DNA of 9,812 bases from Pseudomonadota bacterium (lineage in GTDB: Bacteria > Pseudomonadota > Alphaproteobacteria > Rhizobiales > Rhizobiaceae). Position numbers and translations under genes: made by a program. Location: assembly GCA_023433855.1 (NCBI GenBank), contig JAEYTV010000199.1, forward strand, positions 1 to 9,812. The letters are read 5' to 3'. The notes under the pieces are model-generated. The model made no database searches, was not told the DNA's origin, and saw only the letters and a list, made by a program, of their open reading frames with translations. Below, piece after piece: positions 1 to 5,008 of the stretch. How positions within the stretch are numbered: position 1 is the stretch's first letter; every line of letters starts with the position of its first letter.

Positions 1-3
1 GCG

Positions 4-1836
4 TTATGCCAAGGCACCTTCCACTTCATTGTCAGAGTCTTCTTGAGTCTTCGCAGCACCCAGACGGCGGCTGATGCTGCGATATGCGGTACTAACCGCA
101 TCTCGCCAACCGTCCGCAGCCAAGCTCAAGCTTTCAGGTTCCAGCGCCTTCTTCACATCGTCAGAAGTCCATTCCCGGATGAGTTGCTTCGCTTGGGCAT
201 AGACAACGGCGTAGCCCACGCGGCCCATCACCAGCCGTTCCGACCACTGCCGAGCCAACTCGCGGACGATCTCAGGGTCTTCGTAAGTCGCATAGCGCAG
301 CCCGAGGTGATCCTGTGCCGAACGAACGGCCGAGTAAGTGAGATTCACAAACAGTTGGTTCGTTTCCCGAACATAGCGGGCGGCTTTGCCGGTGATTCCC
401 TTTTCGGCAACCTCATCTTCGTCTCTCAACGGTATAATCTCGGGGGCCTGTTCCAAATTCTTAGAGATAGTGGCTCGCTTCGCCCCAGCGGGATTGAAAA
501 TAAGGTCGGTCGGGCTGATTGGCGTTTTGCTGCTGTCGCCAGCCGTGCCTTCTTTATGCTCTGGTCGAGCGCCCCTTGCGCCGCCTTCATCGACAAGATG
601 TAGGCCATCGTCCATCTCGCGTGGGCTCTTGGTCTTGACCCGCAGCTCGTTTAGCAGGTCTTGCAGCTCCTTTCGGAGATCGTCGGTCGAGGCGGAGGAC
701 TTTGGTGCGAGCGAGTTGATAATCTCAATGAGCCACTCCGGCCGATTGCGGAATACAAGCTCGGCGAAGTCTTCGACCAGGACTTGGCGCTGGTCGCTGC
801 CAGTAAGTTGTACGAAGCGACGATACGGCTCATGCCGAACGCGGAAGTTGTCAGGCAGTTCGACATGAATGGAAATATGGCGGGCACCGAAAGGGATGCC
901 GAAAGCTGGGGCATCGGCGGCCCACTTCCGCCCCTTCCGTACGTCGTACATCTCGCCCCGGAATACGATGGCGGCGGTACTCACTGAGGATGTCAGCGAT
1001 CCCGATATCGACTTGTTGTGACCGCCGTCCTGATATGCAGGGTCATAGAGATAGTGAATACAGACACCCTCGCCGACATCAACTGCTTCGACGCGGCCGA
1101 ATGCATCAGCACGCTCCGGGATCGGCTTGAATTGCCGCCGGCCGTCGCGCGGATGGGCACCCTCGTGCAAATACACCTCCACGCCGGCCGGAAGGCTGTA
1201 AAACCGATGGTATAGGTACGTCGTAATCCACTGCCGATCCTGCTTCGGGTCACCGTCGTAGGGATCAGCTACAGTGTCCTGATCTGGGCGATTGCCGAAC
1301 AGGACAACCTCCGTCCAATCCTCATCTAGCTGGTACTCACCCTCGTTCCGGACCTGTTGGGTAACGTCGACGACCTCCTCGAAGGAATCCTCGACCGGAA
1401 TCCATATCTTTCCGTAGACACCTTCGCGCTTCCCCAGGATTACTTGACTGACTACACCGTAGCGACAGGAGCGGTAGCGCATCCCAAGGATGTTCGACGG
1501 CAGAGAAGCCACCTTCGCGCCCATGCCGAAGTTCCCCTCCAACGCCATGTCTTTGCCAAGCGAAGCGGCAAGGTCGCAGATGTGGTCAAGCTCAGCGCTG
1601 CTCAAGCCTGGGCCTGTGTTCCAAATCGCCAGCTTTCGGGTTTCACCACACTCTGCAACAGACTTGCCCTTGATCTCCACGACACGCCGATCGGCGGGCG
1701 CTTTCGCGGCGGCCTCTACAGCGTTCATCACCAACTCTCGCAACATCATCGTCTTCGGGCACTGTTCGATCTGACGCGAGACAGTGAAGTCAATGTCGCG
1801 GATTGTGATCGGCGTAATTTGCTTGATGTGACTCAC
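4..1836 (-). CDS. GHKL-fold ATPase of unknown role, 610 aa
   Basis: The N-terminal half has the signature of a GHKL (gyrase/Hsp90/histidine kinase/MutL) ATP-binding domain. The N box is LRELVMNAVEAA at about residues 32-43, with Glu34, Asn38 and Glu41 placed for Mg and water binding. The G1 box is IWNTGPGLS at 71-79. A glycine-rich lid, GNFGMGAKVAS, lies at 101-111. The usual Asp of the G1 box (DxGxG), which contacts adenine, is Asn73 here. Residues about 200-375 probably form the transducer-like domain, 380-465 is a polar, probably disordered linker, and 480-595 is a helical C-terminal domain I do not recognise. No membrane segment is visible. The start is GTG at 1836, 13 bp after the stop of the 76-aa gene, so the two form an operon. 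The fold assignment is firm. The cellular role (chaperone-like, MORC/MutL-like, or part of a defence system) is inference only. Confidence 0.85.
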   Translation of the reverse strand: MSHIKQITPITIRDIDFTVSRQIEQCPKTMMLRELVMNAVEAAAKAPADRRVVEIKGKSVAECGETRKLAIWNTGPGLSSAELDHICDLAASLGKDMALEGNFGMGAKVASLPSNILGMRYRSCRYGVVSQVILGKREGVYGKIWIPVEDSFEEVVDVTQQVRNEGEYQLDEDWTEVVLFGNRPDQDTVADPYDGDPKQDRQWITTYLYHRFYSLPAGVEVYLHEGAHPRDGRRQFKPIPERADAFGRVEAVDVGEGVCIHYLYDPAYQDGGHNKSISGSLTSSVSTAAIVFRGEMYDVRKGRKWAADAPAFGIPFGARHISIHVELPDNFRVRHEPYRRFVQLTGSDQRQVLVEDFAELVFRNRPEWLIEIINSLAPKSSASTDDLRKELQDLLNELRVKTKSPREMDDGLHLVDEGGARGARPEHKEGTAGDSSKTPISPTDLIFNPAGAKRATISKNLEQAPEIIPLRDEDEVAEKGITGKAARYVRETNQLFVNLTYSAVRSAQDHLGLRYATYEDPEIVRELARQWSERLVMGRVGYAVVYAQAKQLIREWTSDDVKKALEPESLSLAADGWRDAVSTAYRSISRRLGAAKTQEDSDNEVEGALA

Positions 1837-1849
1837 AACGGCCCCCGCC

Positions 1850-2080
1850 TTAAAGTTTGAATTCGCCGCCCCCGCGACCGGTGGACGTACTGAAGCGCGC
1901 CTCGACCTCCGACACCGCGTCCCGCAGCGCCTTCACGATCTTCCGCACTTCCGCTTCCTCATAAACGTAGGTCTGACGGTTTGAGAGGTTGCCGATGAGG
2001 CGCACGGCCTCCAGCGCCTTGTTGGTCCGCTTTTCTGCCAGCTCGCGAAATTTCGCGTGCTTCTTCTCGTTCGCAGTCAT
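1850..2080 (-). CDS. Small helical protein paired with GHKL ATPase, 76 aa
   Basis: A charged, mostly helical protein with the core RTNKALEAVRLIGNLSNR at residues 18-35, then a second amphipathic helix (about 42-63) and a Gly/Ser-rich tail. I have the impression of similar small proteins with an RLIGNLSNR-like core in mobile regions, but cannot name a function. It is the first gene of the operon and ends 13 bp before the ATPase start, so it is a likely partner or regulator of that ATPase. The ATG at 2078-2080 has only a weak Shine-Dalgarno sequence, and the upstream region is AT-rich with dyad symmetry. No Cys pair, signal peptide or membrane segment is seen. The gene is real by codon use and context; its function is unknown. 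Confidence 0.7.
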   Translation of the reverse strand: MTANEKKHAKFRELAEKRTNKALEAVRLIGNLSNRQTYVYEEAEVRKIVKALRDAVSEVEARFSTSTGRGGGEFKL

Positions 2081-2130
2081 GCATCATTTCGCTTAATTAC
2101 GGTTCATCACGGCGCAAAATGACCTGTACA

Positions 2131-2175
2131 GCATATATCGTCAATATATTTTGAGAATATATTTCAAATATATGT
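2131..2175 (-). promoter_or_regulatory. AT-rich promoter/operator of the GHKL operon
   Basis: This is an AT-rich island in a GC-rich window, about 50-95 bp before the start of the 76-aa gene. It contains three close copies of an AATATAT-type element (2143-2151, 2156-2164, 2166-2173) and an imperfect 17-bp inverted repeat at 2151-2167 with arms TTGAGA and TTTCAA. On the minus strand TTGAAA (2168-2163) and TTGACG (2143-2138) are possible -35 elements, but no single -35/-10 pair stands out. The sequence shows dyads and repeats; that they bind a repressor is inference. Confidence 0.4.
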
Positions 2176-2217
2176 CCTGTCTCTGTCATTGTAGCGGGTC
2201 AGGGGACGCCAGTCCGC

Positions 2218-2310
2218 CTCAGTATAGGGGCAACCCACCAAGCGCTTCGAGCGAAGAAGGACACGATCAGGAATCTGATCAAGATGGCCTACGACTACCG
2301 GAACGGTTGA
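2218..2310 (+). pseudogene. Coding-like fragment, C-terminal end of unknown gene
   Basis: In this frame the codons are GC-rich at third positions and read LSIGATHQALRAKKDTIRNL followed by IKMAYDYRNG and a TGA stop. The frame stays open for a few codons upstream but has no start with a ribosome binding site. It reads like the C-terminus of a helical, basic protein, possibly a recombinase or DNA-binding protein, but no family can be named. The reading frame is visible; that it is a gene remnant is inference. Confidence 0.25.
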
Positions 2311-2414
2311 TCAGAGGATCGGCCAGTAACAAAGCCGGCGCTGTACCCGCGATCGCGATGCATGATGATGCGGCCCCGCAGTGCGGACGCCTGTGATCGC
2401 ATCCAGGTTCGGAG

Positions 2415-2558
2415 ATGGACCGTCTAAGCTATGACCGAGGCAGCCGCCGCAAACTCACTTCGCTCGCTTACTTCACAACCGTCGTCTGCAACGAAGTCTG
2501 GTTCGCCGTTGGCTTTCTAACAGGTTACATATCGATTAGCCCGCTTCTGTCAGAGTGA
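2415..2558 (+). CDS. Possible small membrane protein, 47 aa
   Basis: An ATG at 2415 opens a 47-codon frame. It has a basic N-terminus (MDRLSYDRGSRRKL) and then a long hydrophobic segment from about residue 18 to 45 (AYFTTVVCNEVWFAVGFLTG and beyond), which fits one membrane helix with the N-terminus inside. AGG at 2405-2407 lies 7 nt before the ATG and could act as a weak ribosome binding site. There is no obvious operon partner. It overlaps the minus-strand fragment ending at 2550 by 9 bp. It may be a chance ORF. Confidence 0.25.
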   Translation: MDRLSYDRGSRRKLTSLAYFTTVVCNEVWFAVGFLTGYISISPLLSE

Positions 2559-2651
2559 CATGAGGCGCGCGATTAGGAGGCGATTGCGGACGATGCGGTT
2601 GCAGATCTCAAGGTTTGCGGTGCTCTTCGACCGCCAGCGGAAATTAGGATC
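2550..2651 (-). pseudogene. Coding-like fragment downstream of the 2644 remnant
   Basis: A minus-strand frame with strongly GC-rich third positions (about 25 of the last 30 sense codons end in G or C). It reads DPNFRWRSKSTANLEICNRI then VRNRLLIARLMSL and a TGA stop. It continues directly from, but in a different frame to, the 153-codon open frame that stops at 2644. It has no start codon of its own with a ribosome binding site. It could be the true C-terminus of that protein after a frameshift, or a separate remnant. The product is not recognised. Confidence 0.3.
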
Positions 2652-3105
2652 GACCGATAACGACGCCCGCTGAGTACTCGCGGTTCTCGCGATATATGAT
2701 GATACGACCTGGAAGAGCGGTGGCCTGCCAGCCTGCAGGCAGAACGGCGATTACGGAGTTCAACACCTCACGCGTGGTTGATGGTTTCGTCGTGAACGGC
2801 GGCACGATGCTCGTGATGAGATCCGGGTGCGGACGACGACCGCGACCGCCATCGCCCTCGGCACGCAGAGTGAACGGCAGCTCCTTGCGCAGTGCATCGA
2901 GCACTTGCGCTGCCGAGACGCCCCCCTCTGACTGGATGTCTACGGGGTGGTCGAGGTCGATCGGATAGACAGCATCAAAGCCTGTCGCCTTGAGTTCCGT
3001 GGTGTCACGGTTGCGGCCAGGATCATTGCTCCCGAAGCCGCTGAAGTTCCACCAAACATCCGCGCTTTGGGCGTGTAATCGTAAAAAAGTAATTTTCGTG
3101 CACGG
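2644..3105 (-). pseudogene. 5'-truncated gene, C-terminal 150 residues remain
   Basis: The frame is open from 3105 to the TAA at 2644 (153 codons). The only ATG or GTG in it is GTG at 2904, well inside clearly coding sequence. Codons are GC-rich from about 3075 onwards and AT-rich before that, so coding homology probably starts near 3075 and the N-terminus is missing. Readable segments are SADVWWNFSGFGSNDPGRNR, then a stretch ending GFDAVYPIDLDHPVDI, and a C-terminal part with LPAGWQATALPGRIIIY. The WN-x3-GFG-x2-DPG-x2-R pattern followed by FD-x2-YP recalls the C-terminal part of Eco29kI-type GIY-YIG restriction endonucleases, where the Asn is a catalytic-site residue; this is from memory and weak. 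Cassette B ends just upstream, suggesting that its arrival removed the 5' part. A non-standard start is the alternative. Confidence 0.5.
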
Positions 3106-3116
3106 TCAGGCAACGG

Positions 3117-3140
3117 AGGCCCCCGGTCTTTCGGGGGCCT
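3117..3140 (-). terminator. Hairpin terminator of cassette B
   Basis: A perfect 9-bp inverted repeat (3117-3125 AGGCCCCCG with 3132-3140) around a 6-base loop, beginning 9 bp after the stop codon of the 106-aa gene. On the minus strand a T6 run follows about 28 bp later (3087-3082) rather than immediately, so termination may be imperfect. Confidence 0.65.
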
Positions 3141-3149
3141 AACGCGTCG

Positions 3150-3470
3150 TCAGTTGTTATCATGCATGTTAGCGAGGCGACGGAGCTTTGCGTCCCATAA
3201 CGCTGTCGAAAGAAAAGCAACCGCGTCCGCGGAGCAACGCGATCCCGGCAGCGCGTACATGTGGAGCGCGCCCTCATAGAGCGTGCCCGATTTCTCAAAG
3301 GAGTAGCGCCAGCCGCCGTCCGCATTGCGAGCAAAGGCAGGGTCATGCCAGATCATGATCACGATATCTGACCCGAGCCGTCCCAGCCGTGCGGCATCTC
3401 CGAATGCGAGCAGTTCGGCCTTTGCCTCCGACGTGAGAGCACGCAGATGTTCGTATGTGCTCTTGCTCAT
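3150..3470 (-). CDS. Cassette B second protein, unknown function, 106 aa
   Basis: A soluble protein of unknown function: N-terminal helix (THLR-like, residues 5-23), then a predicted beta-rich core with DIVIMIWHD (about 35-43), GGWRYSF (52-58) and HMYALPGS (70-77), and a C-terminal helix AVAFLSTALWDAKLRRL (84-100). The core aligns with the 110-aa protein of cassette A in the order DI-M-HD, GGW, LPG and a Trp helix, so they are likely paralogues. The ATG at 3470 overlaps the TGA of the 61-aa gene (ATGA), and AAGGA sits 9 nt upstream at 3480-3484, so translation is coupled. A hairpin terminator follows. I recognise no domain, signal peptide or membrane segment. Confidence 0.7.
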   Translation of the reverse strand: MSKSTYEHLRALTSEAKAELLAFGDAARLGRLGSDIVIMIWHDPAFARNADGGWRYSFEKSGTLYEGALHMYALPGSRCSADAVAFLSTALWDAKLRRLANMHDNN

Positions 3471-3652
3471 GCCGAGGCATCCTTCATGGAAGCGGGAATA
3501 GTGCGATCGTCGCCGAGCGACAGGGCGTTGCGAATGAAACGCTCCAACGCCTCATTAGTGCCGTGCTCGATGCAGGTCTTCGCCGACCTGAGGTCGGCGG
3601 TGATGTAGAAGTGGTCGCCCTCGGGCGTGGTAGCGAAGTCGGCAAGGTACAC
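3467..3652 (-). CDS. Cassette B lead protein, VYLAD type, 61 aa
   Basis: I place the start at GTG 3652 because AAGGAG (3659-3664) lies 6 nt before it. The longer alternatives (TTG 3724, ATG 3700) have worse sites; ATG 3700 has AGGAG only 2 nt away. The protein begins VYLADFATTPEGDHFYITAD, then LRSAKTCIEHG and a helical, charged tail. Its first residues and its GTG context match the 40-aa lead protein of cassette A. The stop overlaps the next ATG (ATGA). The 5' leader from the proximal dyad to the GTG is 120.5 bp, identical to cassette A. A small cytoplasmic protein with no recognised domain; function unknown. Confidence 0.65.
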   Translation of the reverse strand: MYLADFATTPEGDHFYITADLRSAKTCIEHGTNEALERFIRNALSLGDDRTIPASMKDASA

Positions 3653-3747
3653 AGCACTCTCCTTGGCTAGTTGGTGCCCACTGAAAAGACCGGATCGCAT
3701 TGCTCCTGTCAACGGACAGTCCAAAGAAAAGGCCTAATACTTTCAAT

Positions 3748-3753
3748 GTTATA
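3748..3753 (-). promoter_or_regulatory. Candidate -10 of cassette B promoter
   Basis: TATAAC on the minus strand, in the AT-rich leader. With a 17-bp spacer the -35 position would fall on GACTTA (3776-3771), inside the proximal GGAC dyad, so a protein bound there would overlap the polymerase site. It lies about 95 bp before the GTG start. Inferred from sequence only. Confidence 0.35.
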
Positions 3754-3764
3754 ATTGAAGTAAT

Positions 3765-3780
3765 CACGGATAAGTCCGTT
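3765..3780 (-). promoter_or_regulatory. Dyad B-proximal (GGACTTATCC)
   Basis: The minus strand reads AACGGACTTATCCGTG: a dyad with arms CGGA and TCCG, centred at 3772.5. It is 120.5 bp before the GTG of the 61-aa gene and overlaps the inferred -35. The equivalent site of cassette A lies at exactly the same distance from its start. Likely an operator of a dimeric regulator, which is not encoded nearby. Confidence 0.6.
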
Positions 3781-3796
3781 ATATAAAACTTATGGA

Positions 3797-3955
3797 GAGG
3801 AGGCATCAAGACCGGATAGGTCCGTGATCTCGCTGACATGATCGAGATGTCGCCCGTCTTCCTGTACATGCGGGTGATGTCGTGGCCGTCGAAATAGAGG
3901 AAGACCATCGGAATTGGGAAGAACCTCACCGATTCCTGGACTATCCAGAATTCGG
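3797..3955 (-). pseudogene. Coding-like fragment between the two cassettes
   Basis: Between the terminator of cassette A and the promoter of cassette B one minus-strand frame has GC-rich third positions. It reads in part FFPIPMVFLYFDGHDITRMY then RKTGDISIMSARSRTYPVLM. A GTG at about 3933 with AGGA nearby could start it. The frame stays open past the promoter of cassette B without a stop at a sensible place, so the 3' end is unclear. The six codons for YFDGHD are identical (18 nt) to the same peptide in the DNA ligase at 6827-6844. It may be a remnant of a third cassette or another gene; the product is not recognised. Confidence 0.3.
3811..3826 (-). promoter_or_regulatory. Dyad B-distal (GGACCTATCC)
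   Basis: The minus strand reads CACGGACCTATCCGGT, with arms CGGA and TCCG, centred at 3818.5, that is 46 bp upstream of the proximal dyad. The pair spacing resembles the 48 bp in cassette A. It also falls inside a coding-like frame (3797-3955), so a chance coding origin cannot be excluded. Confidence 0.45.
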
Positions 3956-3970
3956 TGCAAGAAGAAAATG

Positions 3971-3995
3971 GAAGCCCCGACAAACTCGGGGCTTC
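3971..3995 (-). terminator. Rho-independent terminator of cassette A
   Basis: A perfect 10-bp stem (GAAGCCCCGA at 3971-3980 with its complement at 3986-3995) around a 5-base loop. On the minus strand it is followed directly by CATTTTCTTCTT. It starts 3 bp after the stop of the 110-aa gene, exactly where the transcript should end. Confidence 0.85.
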
Positions 3996-3998
3996 GCG

Positions 3999-4331
3999 TC
4001 AATCAAGCTTCACCGGGTTAGGTCCGTGCCAAGCGTCAAAGTCCTGGCTCATGCTGAACAACGTGTCGGCCCACTCCTCACCTTTAAGGTACCCGATGAG
4101 ATGATTGGAGTTTCGAACGGTGCCTGGCAGGCGGACGGAGTAGCTGACGACGTCTCCAACACCAACTTCTTCGATGAACTGATCGAGATGAAGGTGCCAT
4201 CCACCCGTTCGTGTATCGTGGACCATCATAATCTCGTCAGGGATCTGCTCGGATGGCAGCGACTTCTTCAAGCGAGCGATGGCATCCATGTTGGCCGCGC
4301 AGATTTCATCGTGAGTGTCAGGTGCGCTCAA
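3999..4331 (-). CDS. Cassette A third protein, unknown function, 110 aa
   Basis: I choose the TTG at 4331 as start. It overlaps the TGA stop of the 133-aa gene (TTGA), and GGAGGGAG (4338-4345) lies 6 nt upstream. A longer frame from 4463 would overlap the previous gene by more than 130 bp. The protein has an N-terminal helix (8-27), then DEIMMVHD (32-39), GGWHLHLD (43-50), SYSVRLPGT (63-71) and helices around LIGYLKGEEWADTL (78-91). This order matches the 106-aa protein of cassette B (DIVIMIWHD, GGW, LPG, Trp helix), so they are likely distant paralogues. No catalytic motif, signal peptide or membrane segment is visible. It ends 3 bp before a strong terminator. Function unknown. Confidence 0.7.
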   Translation of the reverse strand: MSAPDTHDEICAANMDAIARLKKSLPSEQIPDEIMMVHDTRTGGWHLHLDQFIEEVGVGDVVSYSVRLPGTVRNSNHLIGYLKGEEWADTLFSMSQDFDAWHGPNPVKLD

Positions 4332-4729
4332 TGCTGGCTCCCTCCGGTGAACTTGGAGAGGAAGTGGTCGACCCCGAGCACTAGAAAGGCGGTGATCCAT
4401 GTTTCGCTCTTTAGTGAGGCCTCCACATCGCGGAGCTTCCACGTTCCCGAAAAAGGTACCCAAAGGGCGTCTTCAGGGATCGCCGAGAGTGCGTGCCGGC
4501 GTTCTGCGAGCTTGAAATGAGCCACATACTCGTCGTCCATCTTTACCGTCCAGATGTACGCGCCGAGGTCACTATATTCCTCGTCGACTTCCGCTTCGCT
4601 GCGCGTAGACAGGAACCAGAGAGCGCGCTTTTGGAGCGATGCCAGAACATCCTCCAGCTCGGCGATCGTGTGGAAGTTCTGGTCGACATCGACCAGGGGC
4701 ATGGGGAGGCGGTAGCTGACGGCGCTCAT
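4328..4729 (-). CDS. Cassette A second protein, unknown function, 133 aa
   Basis: A soluble acidic protein without recognised domains. It has an N-terminal segment to about residue 20, a helix TIAELEDVLASLQKRALWFL at 21-40, a beta-like stretch LGAYIWTVKMDDEYVAHF (55-72), LWVPFSGTW (89-97) and a C-terminal hydrophobic helix TWITAFLVLGVDHFL (110-124). The ATG at 4729 overlaps the TGA of the 40-aa gene (ATGA), and AAAGGAG (4737-4743) lies 7 nt upstream, so the start is secure. Cassette B has no counterpart, so this gene was gained in A or lost in B. It is translationally coupled to both neighbours. Function unknown. Confidence 0.75.
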   Translation of the reverse strand: MSAVSYRLPMPLVDVDQNFHTIAELEDVLASLQKRALWFLSTRSEAEVDEEYSDLGAYIWTVKMDDEYVAHFKLAERRHALSAIPEDALWVPFSGTWKLRDVEASLKSETWITAFLVLGVDHFLSKFTGGSQH

Positions 4730-4848
4730 GCGGCCACTCCTTTGAGACGGTTGCGCTCTCCGATCAGACGGATCTGAGCGGTGGTGCGGGTGCCGAACGA
4801 GACGAAGAAGCGCTCGCTATCGAGCCTGATGACATCTGCAAGGTACAC
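4726..4848 (-). CDS. Cassette A lead protein, VYLAD type, 40 aa
   Basis: A short gene easily missed because it starts with GTG. AAAGGAG (4856-4862) lies 7 nt before GTG 4848, and the TGA (4726-4728) overlaps the ATG of the 133-aa gene. The protein reads VYLADVIRLDSERFFVSFGT, then RTTAQIRLIGERNRLKGVAA. It is basic at the C-terminus, with a likely beta-strand centre and no Cys. The first five residues, the GTG start, the Shine-Dalgarno sequence and the position at the head of the cassette all match the 61-aa protein of cassette B. The small size could suit a leader, antitoxin-like or adaptor peptide, but the sequence does not show which. The coding call is well supported; the function is unknown. 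Confidence 0.65.
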   Translation of the reverse strand: MYLADVIRLDSERFFVSFGTRTTAQIRLIGERNRLKGVAA

Positions 4849-4932
4849 TGGATAACTCCTTTGCGTTTAGTGCACCCCGATTGGACCGGACCTCATCGCC
4901 GCCGTCAATAGGATATATGACGAAAAAAACGA

Positions 4933-4938
4933 TTTATA
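4933..4938 (-). promoter_or_regulatory. Candidate -10 of cassette A promoter
   Basis: TATAAA on the minus strand in an AT-rich stretch. No good TTGACA lies 16-18 bp upstream (TATGGG is there), which fits an activator-dependent promoter with the proximal dyad centred about 30 bp before the -10. The transcript would have a leader of some 80 nt before GTG 4848. Inferred. Confidence 0.35.
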
Positions 4939-4960
4939 ATCAGTATGATGTAATCCCCAT

Positions 4961-4976
4961 AATGGAATAGTCCGTG
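4961..4976 (-). promoter_or_regulatory. Dyad A-proximal (GGACTATTCC)
   Basis: The minus strand reads CACGGACTATTCCATT. The inner dyad GGA-N4-TCC is centred at 4968.5, exactly 120.5 bp before the GTG of the 40-aa gene, as in cassette B. The outer arm is degenerate (CGGA but TCCA). Likely a weaker binding site for the same regulator as the distal dyad. Confidence 0.5.
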
Positions 4977-5008
4977 AGAAAATGATGAACCTTTGCAGAA
5001 GGTGAAGA

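Larger units (their letters stand above)
2081..2643. other. Decayed intergenic stretch with coding-like scraps
   Basis: There is no full gene of recognisable type between the GHKL operon and the 2644-3105 remnant. Apart from the promoter of the GHKL operon, it holds a plus-strand open fragment at 2218-2310, a possible 47-aa ORF at 2415-2558 and a minus-strand open fragment at 2550-2651, each with GC-rich third positions. The pattern fits a graveyard of partial genes left by recombination. No terminal inverted repeats or target duplications were found to tie it to a particular element. Confidence 0.45.

Noticed and set aside
4..1836. Calling the GHKL protein MutL, Hsp90 or gyrase B
   Set aside because: Only the ATP-binding motifs fit. 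Length, the NTGPG box and the C-terminal half do not match any of these families.
2151..2396. An 81-codon plus-strand frame starting in the AT-rich promoter
   Set aside because: No ribosome binding site, and the composition is typical of a frame-shifted reading. Another frame at 2218-2310 fits codon use better.
2081..2643. Insertion sequence in the decayed stretch
   Set aside because: No transposase motif, terminal inverted repeat or target duplication could be seen.
3711..3722. Further copy of the cassette dyad, GGACTGTCC
   Set aside because: The spacer is one base shorter than in the four consistent copies, and there is no equivalent in cassette A.
3555..3983. A 142-codon minus-strand frame taken as one gene
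   Set aside because: It would start in the terminator loop of cassette A, run through the promoter of cassette B and overlap the 61-aa gene. Only its 5' third looks coding, so only that part is listed as a remnant.
4012..4028. CACGGACCTA match to dyad B-distal at the end of the 110-aa gene
   Set aside because: The second arm is broken (ACCC) and it lies within codons for the C-terminus, so it is probably coding sequence rather than an operator.
3882..4520. A 212-codon plus-strand open frame across cassette A
   Set aside because: It runs opposite to the 110- and 133-aa genes, which have overlapping stop/start signals, good ribosome binding sites and a terminator. Its composition looks like an antisense shadow.
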